Under the pieces are notes generated by a model. That model was not told the DNA's origin, ran no database searches, and was given only the letters and a program-made list of their open reading frames with translations. Positions 41,567 to 49,177 of a stretch of DNA of 64,000 nt are shown one piece after another (position 1 is the stretch's first letter; every line of letters starts with the position of its first letter). Source of the stretch: Nocardioides phosphati. Its GTDB lineage: Bacteria > Actinomycetota > Actinomycetes > Propionibacteriales > Nocardioidaceae. The position numbers were made by a program, and so were the translations under genes. The DNA lies in assembly GCF_014646375.1 (NCBI RefSeq), contig NZ_BMNI01000005.1, positions 124,001 through 188,000 on the forward strand, read 5' to 3'.

Positions 41567-43203
41567 CCCCGCGCCCGCGGGTGGGCCGGTCGCTCGCCCT
41601 CCTCGGGCTCGCGGCGGGCCCGCTGCTGGTCCTGGGCGTCTTCTTCCTGCTGCCGGTCAGCGGGATGCTCGGGCTCGGCCTGTGGCCCGACGGCTCGTTC
41701 GACGCCTCCGGTGCGCTCGCGGTGCTCCACCACGAGCGCACCCTGCGGGTGCTCTGGTTCACCGTCTGGTCGGCCGCCGCCGGCACGGCGCTCACGCTCC
41801 TGCTCGGCCTCCCGGCGGCGTACGTCGCGTATCGGCTGCGCTTCCCCGGGCGGCGGCTGCTGCGGCTCGTGCTCGTGCTGCCGTTCGTGCTGCCGACGGT
41901 CGTCGTCGGCCTGACCTTCGACAACCTGCTCGCCGACGGCGGGGTCCTCGGCGGGCTGGGGCTCCACGACAGCCCGCTGGCGATCATCGCGGCGCTGGTC
42001 TTCTTCAACCTGGCCGTCGTCGTCCGCACGGTCGGGCCGGCCTGGGAGAGCCTCGACCCCCGGCCCGCGGAGGCTGCGGCTGCGCTCGGGGCCGGGCCGC
42101 TGCGGGTGCTGCGTGACGTCACCTTCCCGGCGCTGCGCGGCTCCGTCGTCTCGGCGGCGAGCGTCGTCTTCCTCTTCTGTGCCACGGCGTTCGGTCTGGT
42201 GCTCGTGCTCGGCGGGCTGCGCTACGCCACCGTCGAGACCGAGATCTACCTGCTGACGACCGAGCTCTTCGACCTGCGCGGCGCCGCGGCGCTCTCGCTG
42301 CTGCAGCTCCTCGTCGTGGTCGTGCTGCTCGCGCTCGCCCATCGCGCGCGGGCCCACGCCGGCCCGGTCGACCGGCGGCCCGTCACCCCCCGGCGGCCGC
42401 GGCCGGCCGATGTGCCGGCGTTCGCGCTGGTGGGTGCCGCCGTCGCGCTGATCGTCGTGCCGCTCGCGGCGCTCGTGGCGGGCGCGCTCCGCTCCGACGG
42501 CCACTGGTCCCTCGCCAACGTCCGTGCACTGCGCACCGTGGGCGACGGACAGATCGCGGTCACGACGGCGCTGCGCAACTCGGTGCTGACCGCCCTCGAC
42601 GCGACGTGGCTCGCGGTCGGTCTCGGGCTGGCGATCGCCCTGCTCGTCACCCGCCGCTCGCACGGCCCCGTCGAACGCCGGATGCGCGCCGTGCTCGACG
42701 GCCTCTTCATGCTGCCGCTCGGGGTCTCGGCGGTGACCCTCGGCTTCGGCTTCCTCGTGACGCTCGACGAGCCGCCGCTGGACCTGCGCACCTCGCCGCT
42801 CCTCGTCCCGATCGCGCAGGCGCTGGTCGCGCTGCCCCTCGTCGTCCGCACGCTCGTGCCGGTCCTCGCCGGAATCGACGACCGCCAGCGCCAGGCGGCC
42901 GCCTCGCTCGGCGCCGGGCCGCTGCGGGTGCTGGCCACGATCGACGTCGCCGTCGTCTGGAAGCCCCTGCTCGCCGCCGCCGGCTTCGCCTTCGCGGTGT
43001 CGCTGGGGGAGTTCGGCGCCACCTCGTTCCTGGTCCGCGAGGACGCCCCGACCCTCCCGGTCCTCATCTACCGCCTGCTCAGCCATCCCGGCGCCCACCA
43101 CTACGGCATCGCGCTGGCCGCCTCGCTGGTGCTCGCCGGGCTGACCGCGCTGGTGCTCCTCCTGGTCGAGCGGCTGCGCGTTCCGGGCGTGGGAGGCTTC
43201 TGA
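41542..43203 (+). CDS. ABC transporter permease, two-domain ThiP/FbpB-like
   Basis: About 553 residues with some 12 hydrophobic helices in two homologous halves. Each half carries an EAA loop (AEAAAALGAGPLRVLRDVTFP near residue 180; QAAASLGAGPLRVLATIDV near 455) and ends with a family motif (AVSLGEFGATSFLV in the second). This fused layout is typical of ThiP and ferric permeases. The GTG at 41542 overlaps the substrate-binding gene by 25 nt; a GTG at 41581 is an alternative start without a ribosome site. The ATPase gene starts 1 nt after the stop. Confidence 0.85.
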   Translation: MARRHHALTPRPRVGRSLALLGLAAGPLLVLGVFFLLPVSGMLGLGLWPDGSFDASGALAVLHHERTLRVLWFTVWSAAAGTALTLLLGLPAAYVAYRLRFPGRRLLRLVLVLPFVLPTVVVGLTFDNLLADGGVLGGLGLHDSPLAIIAALVFFNLAVVVRTVGPAWESLDPRPAEAAAALGAGPLRVLRDVTFPALRGSVVSAASVVFLFCATAFGLVLVLGGLRYATVETEIYLLTTELFDLRGAAALSLLQLLVVVVLLALAHRARAHAGPVDRRPVTPRRPRPADVPAFALVGAAVALIVVPLAALVAGALRSDGHWSLANVRALRTVGDGQIAVTTALRNSVLTALDATWLAVGLGLAIALLVTRRSHGPVERRMRAVLDGLFMLPLGVSAVTLGFGFLVTLDEPPLDLRTSPLLVPIAQALVALPLVVRTLVPVLAGIDDRQRQAAASLGAGPLRVLATIDVAVVWKPLLAAAGFAFAVSLGEFGATSFLVREDAPTLPVLIYRLLSHPGAHHYGIALAASLVLAGLTALVLLLVERLRVPGVGGF

Positions 43204-43204
43204 G

Positions 43205-44269
43205 GTGCTCGTGCTCTCCCACGTCATGGTCGCCTACCCGGGTGCCGAGCGGCCCGCGCTCGACGACGTCTCGCTCACCCTCCAGCCGGGGGAGGTGCTC
43301 GCCGTGCTCGGCCCGTCGGGCTGCGGCAAGTCGACCCTCCTGCGCGCGGTCGCCGGCCTGGAGCCGCTCGCGGCCGGGGCGATCACGTGGGACGGCCGCG
43401 ACCTCGCCGGCGTGCCGACGTACCGGAGGGGCTTCGCGCTGCTCTTCCAGGACGGCCAGCTCTTCGCCCACCGCACGGTCGGCGACAACGTGGCCTACCC
43501 CCTCCGCCTCCGTCGTACGCCGAGGCGCGCGCGCCGCGCGCGGGTGGCCGAGCTGCTCGAGCTGGTCGGCCTGACCGGCTACGCCGACCGCTCACCGGCG
43601 ACGCTCTCGGGCGGCGAGCGACAGCGCGTGGCGCTGGCCCGGGCGCTCGCGACCTCGCCGCGGCTGCTGCTGCTCGACGAGCCGCTGTCCGCCCTCGACC
43701 TGACCCTGCGCGAGCGCCTCGCCGCCGACCTCCGCGCGATCCTGCGGGAGGCCGGCACCACCGCGCTCTTCGTGACGCACGACCACGAGGAGGCGTTCGC
43801 CGTCGCCGACCGGATGGCGCTGCTGCGTGCCGGTCGGCTGGTGCAGCAGGGCACGCTCGACGAGGTGTGGCGCCAACCCGCTGACGCCGAGGCGGCAGCG
43901 TTCCTCGGCTACGCGACGGTGCTGACGGGGGAGCCGGCCGCCCGGGTGCTCGCCACGCTGCCTGCCCCGAGCGCGCTCGCCGATGCCTTCGGGGCGGGCG
44001 CCGACGACGGTGCGGTCGCGCTGCGGCGCTCTGCGCTGCGGGTCGCGGCCGACGGACCGCTCCGCGGGCGGGTGCTGGAGGCGCGGCTCACGCCCGAGAC
44101 GCTCCGCCTCCGGGTCGACGTCGAGGGGGTGGGCGTGCTCGACGCGGTGGCGTCGGGCGGACTCGCCGACGCGCCGGCCGTGGGTGCGTCCGTCAGGCTC
44201 GTGGCCGACCCCTCGCGCCTCGCCGTGCTGCCTGTCACGTTGGAAACGCCCGTCGAGTCCCTAGACTGA
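43205..44269 (+). CDS. ABC transporter ATP-binding protein, ThiQ/FbpC-like
   Basis: 354 residues from the GTG at 43205. Walker A VLGPSGCGKSTLLRA, Q-loop FALLFQDGQLFAH, signature [16 protein letters not shown], Walker B LLLLDEPLSALD, and switch VTHDHEEAF. The 110-residue C-terminal extension resembles a TOBE-like domain; E. coli ThiQ lacks it, while iron-type FbpC has one. It energises the importer encoded by the two preceding genes. Its last codons contain the promoter of the PAP2 gene (44240-44267). Confidence 0.88.
   Translation: MLVLSHVMVAYPGAERPALDDVSLTLQPGEVLAVLGPSGCGKSTLLRAVAGLEPLAAGAITWDGRDLAGVPTYRRGFALLFQDGQLFAHRTVGDNVAYPLRLRRTPRRARRARVAELLELVGLTGYADRSPATLSGGERQRVALARALATSPRLLLLDEPLSALDLTLRERLAADLRAILREAGTTALFVTHDHEEAFAVADRMALLRAGRLVQQGTLDEVWRQPADAEAAAFLGYATVLTGEPAARVLATLPAPSALADAFGAGADDGAVALRRSALRVAADGPLRGRVLEARLTPETLRLRVDVEGVGVLDAVASGGLADAPAVGASVRLVADPSRLAVLPVTLETPVESLD
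44240..44267 (+). promoter_or_regulatory. Promoter of the PAP2 gene, inside the end of the ABC ATPase gene
   Basis: TTGGAA (44240-44245), a 16-nt spacer, and TAGACT (44262-44267) lie 7 nt before the GTG at 44275. The -10 overlaps the ATPase stop codon. No ribosome site; leaderless start expected. Confidence 0.6.
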
Positions 44270-44274
44270 CGTCC

Positions 44275-45327
44275 GTGCATCGCCGGGCCTACGTACTCCT
44301 CATCGGCGTCGCGACGATGATGGGTGCCCTGGCCCTGGTCACCGCCGCGTCGCTCGACAAGAAGCTTGTCGACCCCGACGGCTTCCTCGGCCCTTCGTGG
44401 CTGCGGCTGCCGCTGCTCGTCGGTGGCGCGCTCCTCCTCGACATGGTGCCGCGCGTCGTCTGGGGCTCGCGGATGCACCCGGCGCAGATGTGGCCGATCG
44501 TGCGCGACCGCTGGGTGAGCCACTGGAACCGCGAGCGCCTGACCCTCGTGCTCCTCGGGCTGATCTGCTTCTACGTCACCTACGTGTCCTACCGGAACCT
44601 CAAGTCGTTCCTGCCCGAGGTGATGGGCACCGAGCGTGACTACGACCGCACGCTGCACCAGATCGACCGCTTCATCTTCTTCGGCCACGAGCCCGCGATC
44701 GTGCTCCACGACATCCTCGGCACGGGTCCGATCGCGTACTTCCTGTCCTACATCTACCTGTGGTTCCTGCCGCTGGTGCCGCTCGCCCTCGCCGCCTGGC
44801 TCGTCTGGTCGCGCAACATCAGCTTCGGCTACTGGTTCGCGACCTCGCAGGTGCTGGCGTGGACGCTGGGCACCGCGTCGTACTACCTGGTGCCGTCGGT
44901 CGGCCCCGGCTTCGAGTACTCCTGGCTCTACCAGGACCTCGACAACACCCCGGCCAGCCAGCTGATGAACAGCCTGTGGAACGGCCGTGACGCCGTCCTG
45001 AACTGGACGACGACGCCGGACGCGGTGCAGTCCGTGGCAGCGTTCGCCTCGCTCCACTGCGCGATCACCCTGCTGGTCGCGCTGATGGTGCAGTACACGA
45101 TCAAGACCCGCTGGGTGCACTGGGTCTTCTGGACCAACTTCGGCATCACGGTCGTCGCGACGCTCTACTTCGGCTGGCACTACGTCTCCGACGACATCGC
45201 CGGCGTCGTGATCGCGTTCCTCTCCTTCTACCTGGGCGGCCTCGCCTCCGGGCAGAAGTTCGACCGCCACGGCCTCTCCTCGCACCCCACCACGACCTCC
45301 TCGATCGTCCCCGTCGACGACGACTGA
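44275..45327 (+). CDS. PAP2-superfamily membrane protein, Aur1/inositolphosphotransferase-like
   Basis: 350 residues with about seven hydrophobic helices. Two PAP2 active-site motifs are visible in the second half: SVAAFASLHCAITLLVAL near residue 258 and YFGWHYVSDDIAGVV near 300. The Aur1/Ipt1-type group differs from phosphatases by its SLH-C pattern and transfers phospho-alcohols between lipids. The window suggests a role in phosphatidylinositol-like or cell-envelope lipid metabolism, inferred from the family only. The start GTG follows a leaderless-type promoter. A terminator hairpin lies 36 nt after the stop. Confidence 0.85.
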   Translation: MHRRAYVLLIGVATMMGALALVTAASLDKKLVDPDGFLGPSWLRLPLLVGGALLLDMVPRVVWGSRMHPAQMWPIVRDRWVSHWNRERLTLVLLGLICFYVTYVSYRNLKSFLPEVMGTERDYDRTLHQIDRFIFFGHEPAIVLHDILGTGPIAYFLSYIYLWFLPLVPLALAAWLVWSRNISFGYWFATSQVLAWTLGTASYYLVPSVGPGFEYSWLYQDLDNTPASQLMNSLWNGRDAVLNWTTTPDAVQSVAAFASLHCAITLLVALMVQYTIKTRWVHWVFWTNFGITVVATLYFGWHYVSDDIAGVVIAFLSFYLGGLASGQKFDRHGLSSHPTTTSSIVPVDDD

Positions 45328-45362
45328 GCCTCGCCGCTCGTCCCCTCCACCTCTACGCCGTA

Positions 45363-45388
45363 GGACCTGGTCGATCGCGACCAGGTCC
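45363..45388 (+). terminator. Terminator of the PAP2 gene
   Basis: An 11-bp perfect stem (GGACCTGGTCG with CGACCAGGTCC) has an ATCG loop and is followed by TTCGTCGTTGTC, which is partly T-rich. It lies 36 nt past the stop codon. Confidence 0.85.
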
Positions 45389-45415
45389 TTCGTCGTTGTC
45401 CGCCCTCTCCCGGTC

Positions 45416-45454
45416 GCCGAGGCGGCACATGTTGCGTGCCGAGGCGGCACATGT
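45416..45454. repeat. Tandem 17-bp direct repeat
   Basis: GCCGAGGCGGCACATGT occurs at 45416-45432 and again at 45438-45454, with a 22-bp period (two helical turns). It lies in the 456-bp gap upstream of the NlpC/P60 gene, more than 180 bp from the predicted promoter. It may be a pair of regulator sites or remains of a duplication. Confidence 0.6.
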
Positions 45455-45642
45455 GGTGTCCAGTCGCGCTCAAGATCTGCCATTTCGGCACGCAGCTTGT
45501 GACGTTTCGCCACGCCAGAGGTGCCGTCTCGTGCGGTCTCGACACCCGACTTGTCTGAATGACACGCGTGTAGTTCGAGAATTACATCCATGTAAGAGTC
45601 AAGCCGACACGCCGATGAATCTGAGAAAATTCGACAGAACTG
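45455..45642. other. AT-richer upstream region of the NlpC/P60 gene with two palindromes
   Basis: This stretch has clearly lower GC than the surrounding genes. It holds two short perfect palindromes: ACACGCGTGT (45562-45571) and TTACAT-CC-ATGTAA (45582-45595). Both lie about 50-80 bp upstream of the -35 box, a usual place for activator sites. No coding frame is convincing. A CRP-like half-symmetric sequence, TGTGA-N7-TCAC, overlaps the promoter spacer at 45651-45666, though the usual CRP spacing is 6. Confidence 0.45.
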
Positions 45643-45672
45643 TTGTCTTTTGTGACTACTGATCACTAGCGT
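45643..45672 (+). promoter_or_regulatory. Promoter of the NlpC/P60 gene
   Basis: TTGTCT (45643-45648), an 18-nt spacer, and TAGCGT (45667-45672). Transcription would begin near 45679 and give a leader of about 105 nt in a window where many genes have none. An earlier start would be needed to include the whole 5' arm of the closing stem (45674-45680). Confidence 0.5.
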
Positions 45673-45673
45673 G

Positions 45674-45773
45674 CTCGTCGTGCCCGGTGTGGTGGGGAAG
45701 CCATCCGGGCCGGGCCCCGGCGGTGGGGAAGCCGCCGGGGCCAAGCTCCCCACCTCGGGGTGGGGCCGACGAG
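45674..45773 (+). ncRNA. Structured leader RNA, candidate riboswitch-like element
   Basis: A closing stem P1 pairs CTCGTCG (45674-45680) with CGACGAG (45767-45773). Inside, P2 pairs GCCCGG (45682-45687) with CCGGGC (45705-45710), and P3 pairs GGCCCCGGC (45713-45721) with GCCGGGGCC (45734-45742). Both hairpins end in the same GG/CC-closed loop TGGGGAAG. P4 pairs CCCCACC (45748-45754) with GGTGGGG (45759-45765). The heptamer GGTGGGG also occurs in both loops (45691-45697, 45722-45728), so CCCCACC has three alternative perfect partners. The P1 3' arm abuts the ribosome site GAGGGGAAG. I do not recognise it as a known class. Structure read by eye; no energy calculation made. Confidence 0.55.
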
Positions 45774-45783
45774 GGGAAGAAAC

Positions 45784-47076
45784 GTGCGCAGGACGATCTC
45801 CGGGCGCCCGCTGGCGATGGCAGCGGTCGCTGCCGTAGCCCTCGGCGGGCTCTCGCTGCCCGCCTGGGCCGATCCGAACGACCCCGGCAATGCGCCCAGC
45901 CAGCAGCAGGTCGACGCTGCACGAGCGGCTGCCGACGCCAAGGCCCACACGGTCCGGGGCGTCCAGACCCGCCTCGACGCCGCCAACGCCCGCCTCGAGT
46001 CCGCCGAGATGCGCGCGAGCATGGCCGCCGAGGCAGCCAACGGCGCGATCTACCACCTCCAGCTCGCCCAGGCCGCAGCCGCCAAGGCGGACGCAGCCGA
46101 GGCGAAGGCCAAGCGGGTGCTGCGCACCCACAAGGCGGCGTACACCGACCTCGTCGCGCGCACCTACGAGCAGCAGCCGCAGCTCCAGGCCATCAACGCG
46201 ATGACGACGCAGGCCCGCCCCCGGGCGATGTTCTCGTCCGCGAGCACGACCTACCAGCTGACCCGGGCGATGGACGACATCGAGACCGGCTACCGCGACG
46301 CGGCCGCCAAGGCCGGTGCCGCCGCCGACACGGCCGACAAGGCCCGTGCGCACGCTGCCTCCCTTGCCGCGCAGGCCACGGCCGCCCGCCAGCAGGCGCA
46401 GGCCAGCGCGGACAACGCTGCCGCCGAGGCCGACCGCGTCGCGCAGCAGAAGAAGAAGCTCGTCGGCGAGCTCGCCCACCTCCAGCACATCTCCGTCGAG
46501 CTCGCGTCCCAGCGCCAGGCTGCCCTCGAGGAGCAGCGTCGCCGCGCCGCCGCGGCTGCGGCCAGGGCACGCGCCGAGGCCGAGGCCCGCGCGGCGGCCC
46601 GTGCTGCCGCGCAGAAGGCGGCCGCCGACAAGGCCGCCGCCGCGGCCGCCGCCCAGCAGGGTGGCAGCGCTCCGGCCCCCGCCCCGGCTCCCGCGCCCGC
46701 CCCGCCGGTCTCGTCCGGCGGCGTCGAGGCCGTCATCTCCTACGCCAAGGCCCAGCTCGGCGAGTGGTACCTCTGGGGTGCCGCCGGCCCGGACCGCTGG
46801 GACTGCTCGGGCCTCACGATGATGGCCTTCCGTCAGGCCGGCATCTACCTGCCGCACTTCTCCGGCGCGCAGTACGACGCCGGTACGCCGATCCCGGTCT
46901 CCTCCGCCCGGCGTGGCGACCTGCTCTTCTGGTCGAGCAACGGCGCCCCGTCCGGCATCCACCACGTCGCGATCTACCTCGGCGGTGGCCAGGTCATCGA
47001 GGCGCCGCACGCCGGCGCCCAGGTGCGGATCCGGTCGATGGACTACTGGTACCCGGACTTCGCCGTCCGCCTCTGA
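45784..47076 (+). CDS. Secreted NlpC/P60 peptidoglycan endopeptidase with coiled-coil region
   Basis: 430 residues from the GTG at 45784 (GAGGGGAAG 4-12 nt upstream). The Sec signal peptide ends near LPAWA (residue 29). Residues about 38-290 are an alanine-rich coiled coil of the RipA/CwlO type, then a PAPAPAPAP linker. Residues about 315-430 form the NlpC/P60 domain with catalytic Cys in RWDCSGLTMMAF, His in SGIHHVAIYLGGG and third polar His in EAPHAG. It cuts peptide stems of peptidoglycan outside the cell, probably in daughter-cell separation. The coiled coil may hold it inactive until an FtsEX-like activator binds. The leader RNA at 45674-45773 implies post-transcriptional control. Confidence 0.93.
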   Translation: MRRTISGRPLAMAAVAAVALGGLSLPAWADPNDPGNAPSQQQVDAARAAADAKAHTVRGVQTRLDAANARLESAEMRASMAAEAANGAIYHLQLAQAAAAKADAAEAKAKRVLRTHKAAYTDLVARTYEQQPQLQAINAMTTQARPRAMFSSASTTYQLTRAMDDIETGYRDAAAKAGAAADTADKARAHAASLAAQATAARQQAQASADNAAAEADRVAQQKKKLVGELAHLQHISVELASQRQAALEEQRRRAAAAAARARAEAEARAAARAAAQKAAADKAAAAAAAQQGGSAPAPAPAPAPAPPVSSGGVEAVISYAKAQLGEWYLWGAAGPDRWDCSGLTMMAFRQAGIYLPHFSGAQYDAGTPIPVSSARRGDLLFWSSNGAPSGIHHVAIYLGGGQVIEAPHAGAQVRIRSMDYWYPDFAVRL

Positions 47077-47108
47077 GGCAGGCGCGCGGACCAGCACGCA
47101 CCGACAGG

Positions 47109-47133
47109 GGCCCGGAGCATCTCGCTCCGGGCC
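47109..47133 (+). terminator. Terminator of the NlpC/P60 gene
   Basis: A 10-bp stem (GGCCCGGAGC with GCTCCGGGCC) has a 5-nt loop and the tail TTCGTCGTG. It lies 32 nt past the stop codon. Confidence 0.85.
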
Positions 47134-47157
47134 TTCGTCGTGTCTCCAGGCACGCCC

Positions 47158-47163
47158 TAGGGT
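47158..47163 (+). promoter_or_regulatory. -10 box of the leaderless acyl-CoA oxidase gene
   Basis: TAGGGT is followed by 7 nt and ATG 47171. No ribosome site. Confidence 0.5.
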
Positions 47164-47170
47164 GATTGGC

Positions 47171-49156
47171 ATGGCCACCAACCCGAACCAGGTCACCGAG
47201 GACGGCTACGTCCAGCCGGTCGTCGACGTCCCCGCCCTCACCCGCCTGCTCGACGGCGAGCACGCTGCGTTGCGCGACAAGGTCCGCGCCGCGCTCGTCG
47301 AGCACGCCGGTCTCCTGGTCGACGCCGACGAGATGGACCGCGACGAGTTCCGCGACCGCGTGCGCGACGCCGTCGTGGAGATGGCCGGCACCGGCCTCAC
47401 CGCCTCCCACTTCCCGACGGAGTACGGCGGCGGCGGCGACTTCGGCGCGACCGTCGCGGCGTTCGAGACGACGGCGTTCGGCGACCTGAGCGCGCTGGTC
47501 AAGATCGGCGTGCAGTTCGGCCTCTTCGGCGGCGCGGTGCTCAACCTCGGCACGAAGCGGCACCACGACGCCCACCTCGCCGACATCGCCGCGGGCCGGC
47601 TGCTCGGCTGCTTCGCGATGACCGAGACCGGCCACGGCTCCAACGTCCAGGCGATCGGCACCACCGCGACGTACGACGTGGCGACGGGTGAGTTCGTCAT
47701 CGAGACGCCCGACGACAGCGCGCGCAAGGACTACATCGGCAACGCGGCGCGCCACGGCACGATGGCGGCGGTCTTCGCGCAGCTGGTCGTCGGCGGCCCC
47801 GATGGTCAGCCGCAGAACCACGGGGTCCACTGCCTGCTCGTGCCGATCCGCGACGAGGCGGGGGAGCCGATGCCCGGCGTCCGCATCCGCGACTGCGGCC
47901 ACAAGATGGGCCTCAACGGCGTCGACAACGGCCGGCTCTGGTTCGACGGCGTGCGGGTGCCACGAGAGGCGCTGCTCAACCGCTTCGCCGACGTCTCCGC
48001 GGACGGCGTCTACTCCAGCGAGATCGAGAGCGCCAACCGCCGCTTCTTCACCATGCTCGGCACGCTCGTGATGGGCCGCGTCAGCGTCGCGGGCGCGGGC
48101 ATCAGCGCCAGCAAGGTCGCGCTGACCGTCGCCACGCGCTACGCCGACCGGCGCCGCCAGTTCACCACCGACGACGACCAGCCGGAGCTGCTGCTGCTCG
48201 ACTACGGCCAGCACCAGCGGCGGCTCTTCCCGCTGCTCGCGCGCACCTACGCGCTGCACTTCGCCCAGGACGGCCTGCGCCGCCACTTCGACGACGTCTT
48301 CTCCGGCCGGGCGACCTCCGAGCAGGTCCGTCGCGACCTCGAGTCGAAGGCGGCGGGCATCAAGGCGCTCGGCACGTGGCACGCGACCCGCACCATCCAG
48401 GAGTGCCGCGAGGCGTGCGGTGGTGCGGGCTACCTCACCGCCAACCGCTTCACCGCGCTCAAGGCCGACACGGATGTCTTCACGACGTTCGAGGGCGACA
48501 ATCACGTGCTCCTGCAGCTCGTGGCGAAGGGGCTGCTGACCGACTACTCCAGCGAGTTCGGCGACATGAGCCAGTTCGAGCTGGTGAAGTTCGTCGCCGG
48601 CATGGCGGTCGACCAGGTCGTCGAGCGGACGATGGCACACCGCCTGATCGAGCGGCTGCGCGACGTGCTCCCGGGCGACGACAAGTGGAACCAGGAGTCG
48701 GGCCTGCTGGACCCGACGTACCACCTCGACATGCTGCGCTTCCGCGAGGAGCACATGGTCGCCGGCGCCGCGAAGCGCCTCAAGCGCGGCATCGACGCCG
48801 GCCTGCCCGCCGGCGAGGTCTTCTCCCGCGTGCAGGACCACGTGATCGCGACCGCCAACGCCCACGTCGAGCGGCTGATGCTGGAGTCGTTCATCGCGGT
48901 CTTCGCGACGCTGCCGCACGGCGACAACCGGGTCGCGCTCGGGCTGCTCTGCGACCTCTTCGCGCTGACCACGATCGAGGCCGACCGTGGCTGGTTCATG
49001 GAGCACAACCGGCTCACCGGCAACCGCAGCAAGGCGATCACCCGCGAGATCAACGACCTGTGCCGCAAGCTCCGCCCGCTCGCGGTCGATCTCGTCGACG
49101 CGTTCGGCATCCCCGACGAGCTGCTCCGCGCCGAGGAGCTCCTCACCTGGCAGTGA
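47171..49156 (+). CDS. Acyl-CoA oxidase-type acyl-CoA dehydrogenase
   Basis: 661 residues, the length of acyl-CoA oxidases rather than the 380 of ordinary dehydrogenases. The middle domain has CFAMTETGHGSNVQAIGTTA and a lid segment FVIETPDDSARKDYIGNAA, both oxidase hallmarks. The C-terminal half contains ECREACGGAGYLTANRF and FTTFEGDNHVLLQLVAKGLL. It binds FAD and introduces the 2,3-double bond in acyl-CoA, passing electrons to O2 or an electron-transfer flavoprotein. The SDR gene 21 bp downstream has its own promoter box. The chain-length range cannot be read from sequence. Confidence 0.92.
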   Translation: MATNPNQVTEDGYVQPVVDVPALTRLLDGEHAALRDKVRAALVEHAGLLVDADEMDRDEFRDRVRDAVVEMAGTGLTASHFPTEYGGGGDFGATVAAFETTAFGDLSALVKIGVQFGLFGGAVLNLGTKRHHDAHLADIAAGRLLGCFAMTETGHGSNVQAIGTTATYDVATGEFVIETPDDSARKDYIGNAARHGTMAAVFAQLVVGGPDGQPQNHGVHCLLVPIRDEAGEPMPGVRIRDCGHKMGLNGVDNGRLWFDGVRVPREALLNRFADVSADGVYSSEIESANRRFFTMLGTLVMGRVSVAGAGISASKVALTVATRYADRRRQFTTDDDQPELLLLDYGQHQRRLFPLLARTYALHFAQDGLRRHFDDVFSGRATSEQVRRDLESKAAGIKALGTWHATRTIQECREACGGAGYLTANRFTALKADTDVFTTFEGDNHVLLQLVAKGLLTDYSSEFGDMSQFELVKFVAGMAVDQVVERTMAHRLIERLRDVLPGDDKWNQESGLLDPTYHLDMLRFREEHMVAGAAKRLKRGIDAGLPAGEVFSRVQDHVIATANAHVERLMLESFIAVFATLPHGDNRVALGLLCDLFALTTIEADRGWFMEHNRLTGNRSKAITREINDLCRKLRPLAVDLVDAFGIPDELLRAEELLTWQ

Positions 49157-49164
49157 GCACGGCC

Positions 49165-49170
49165 TAGGCT
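49165..49170 (+). promoter_or_regulatory. -10 box of the leaderless SDR gene
   Basis: TAGGCT is followed by 7 nt and ATG 49178. No ribosome site is present. Confidence 0.5.
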
Positions 49171-49177
49171 CGGGTCC

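Noticed and set aside
45674..45773. Cobalamin riboswitch, because of the GGTGGGGAAGCC strings
   Set aside because: The B12-box and the remaining conserved core are missing, and the string occurs twice in hairpin loops. The gene is a cell-wall hydrolase.
45640..45783. c-di-AMP (ydaO) riboswitch upstream of NlpC/P60
   Set aside because: The conserved GGGGTGAATC-like and CCCGAACCCG-like segments are not present.
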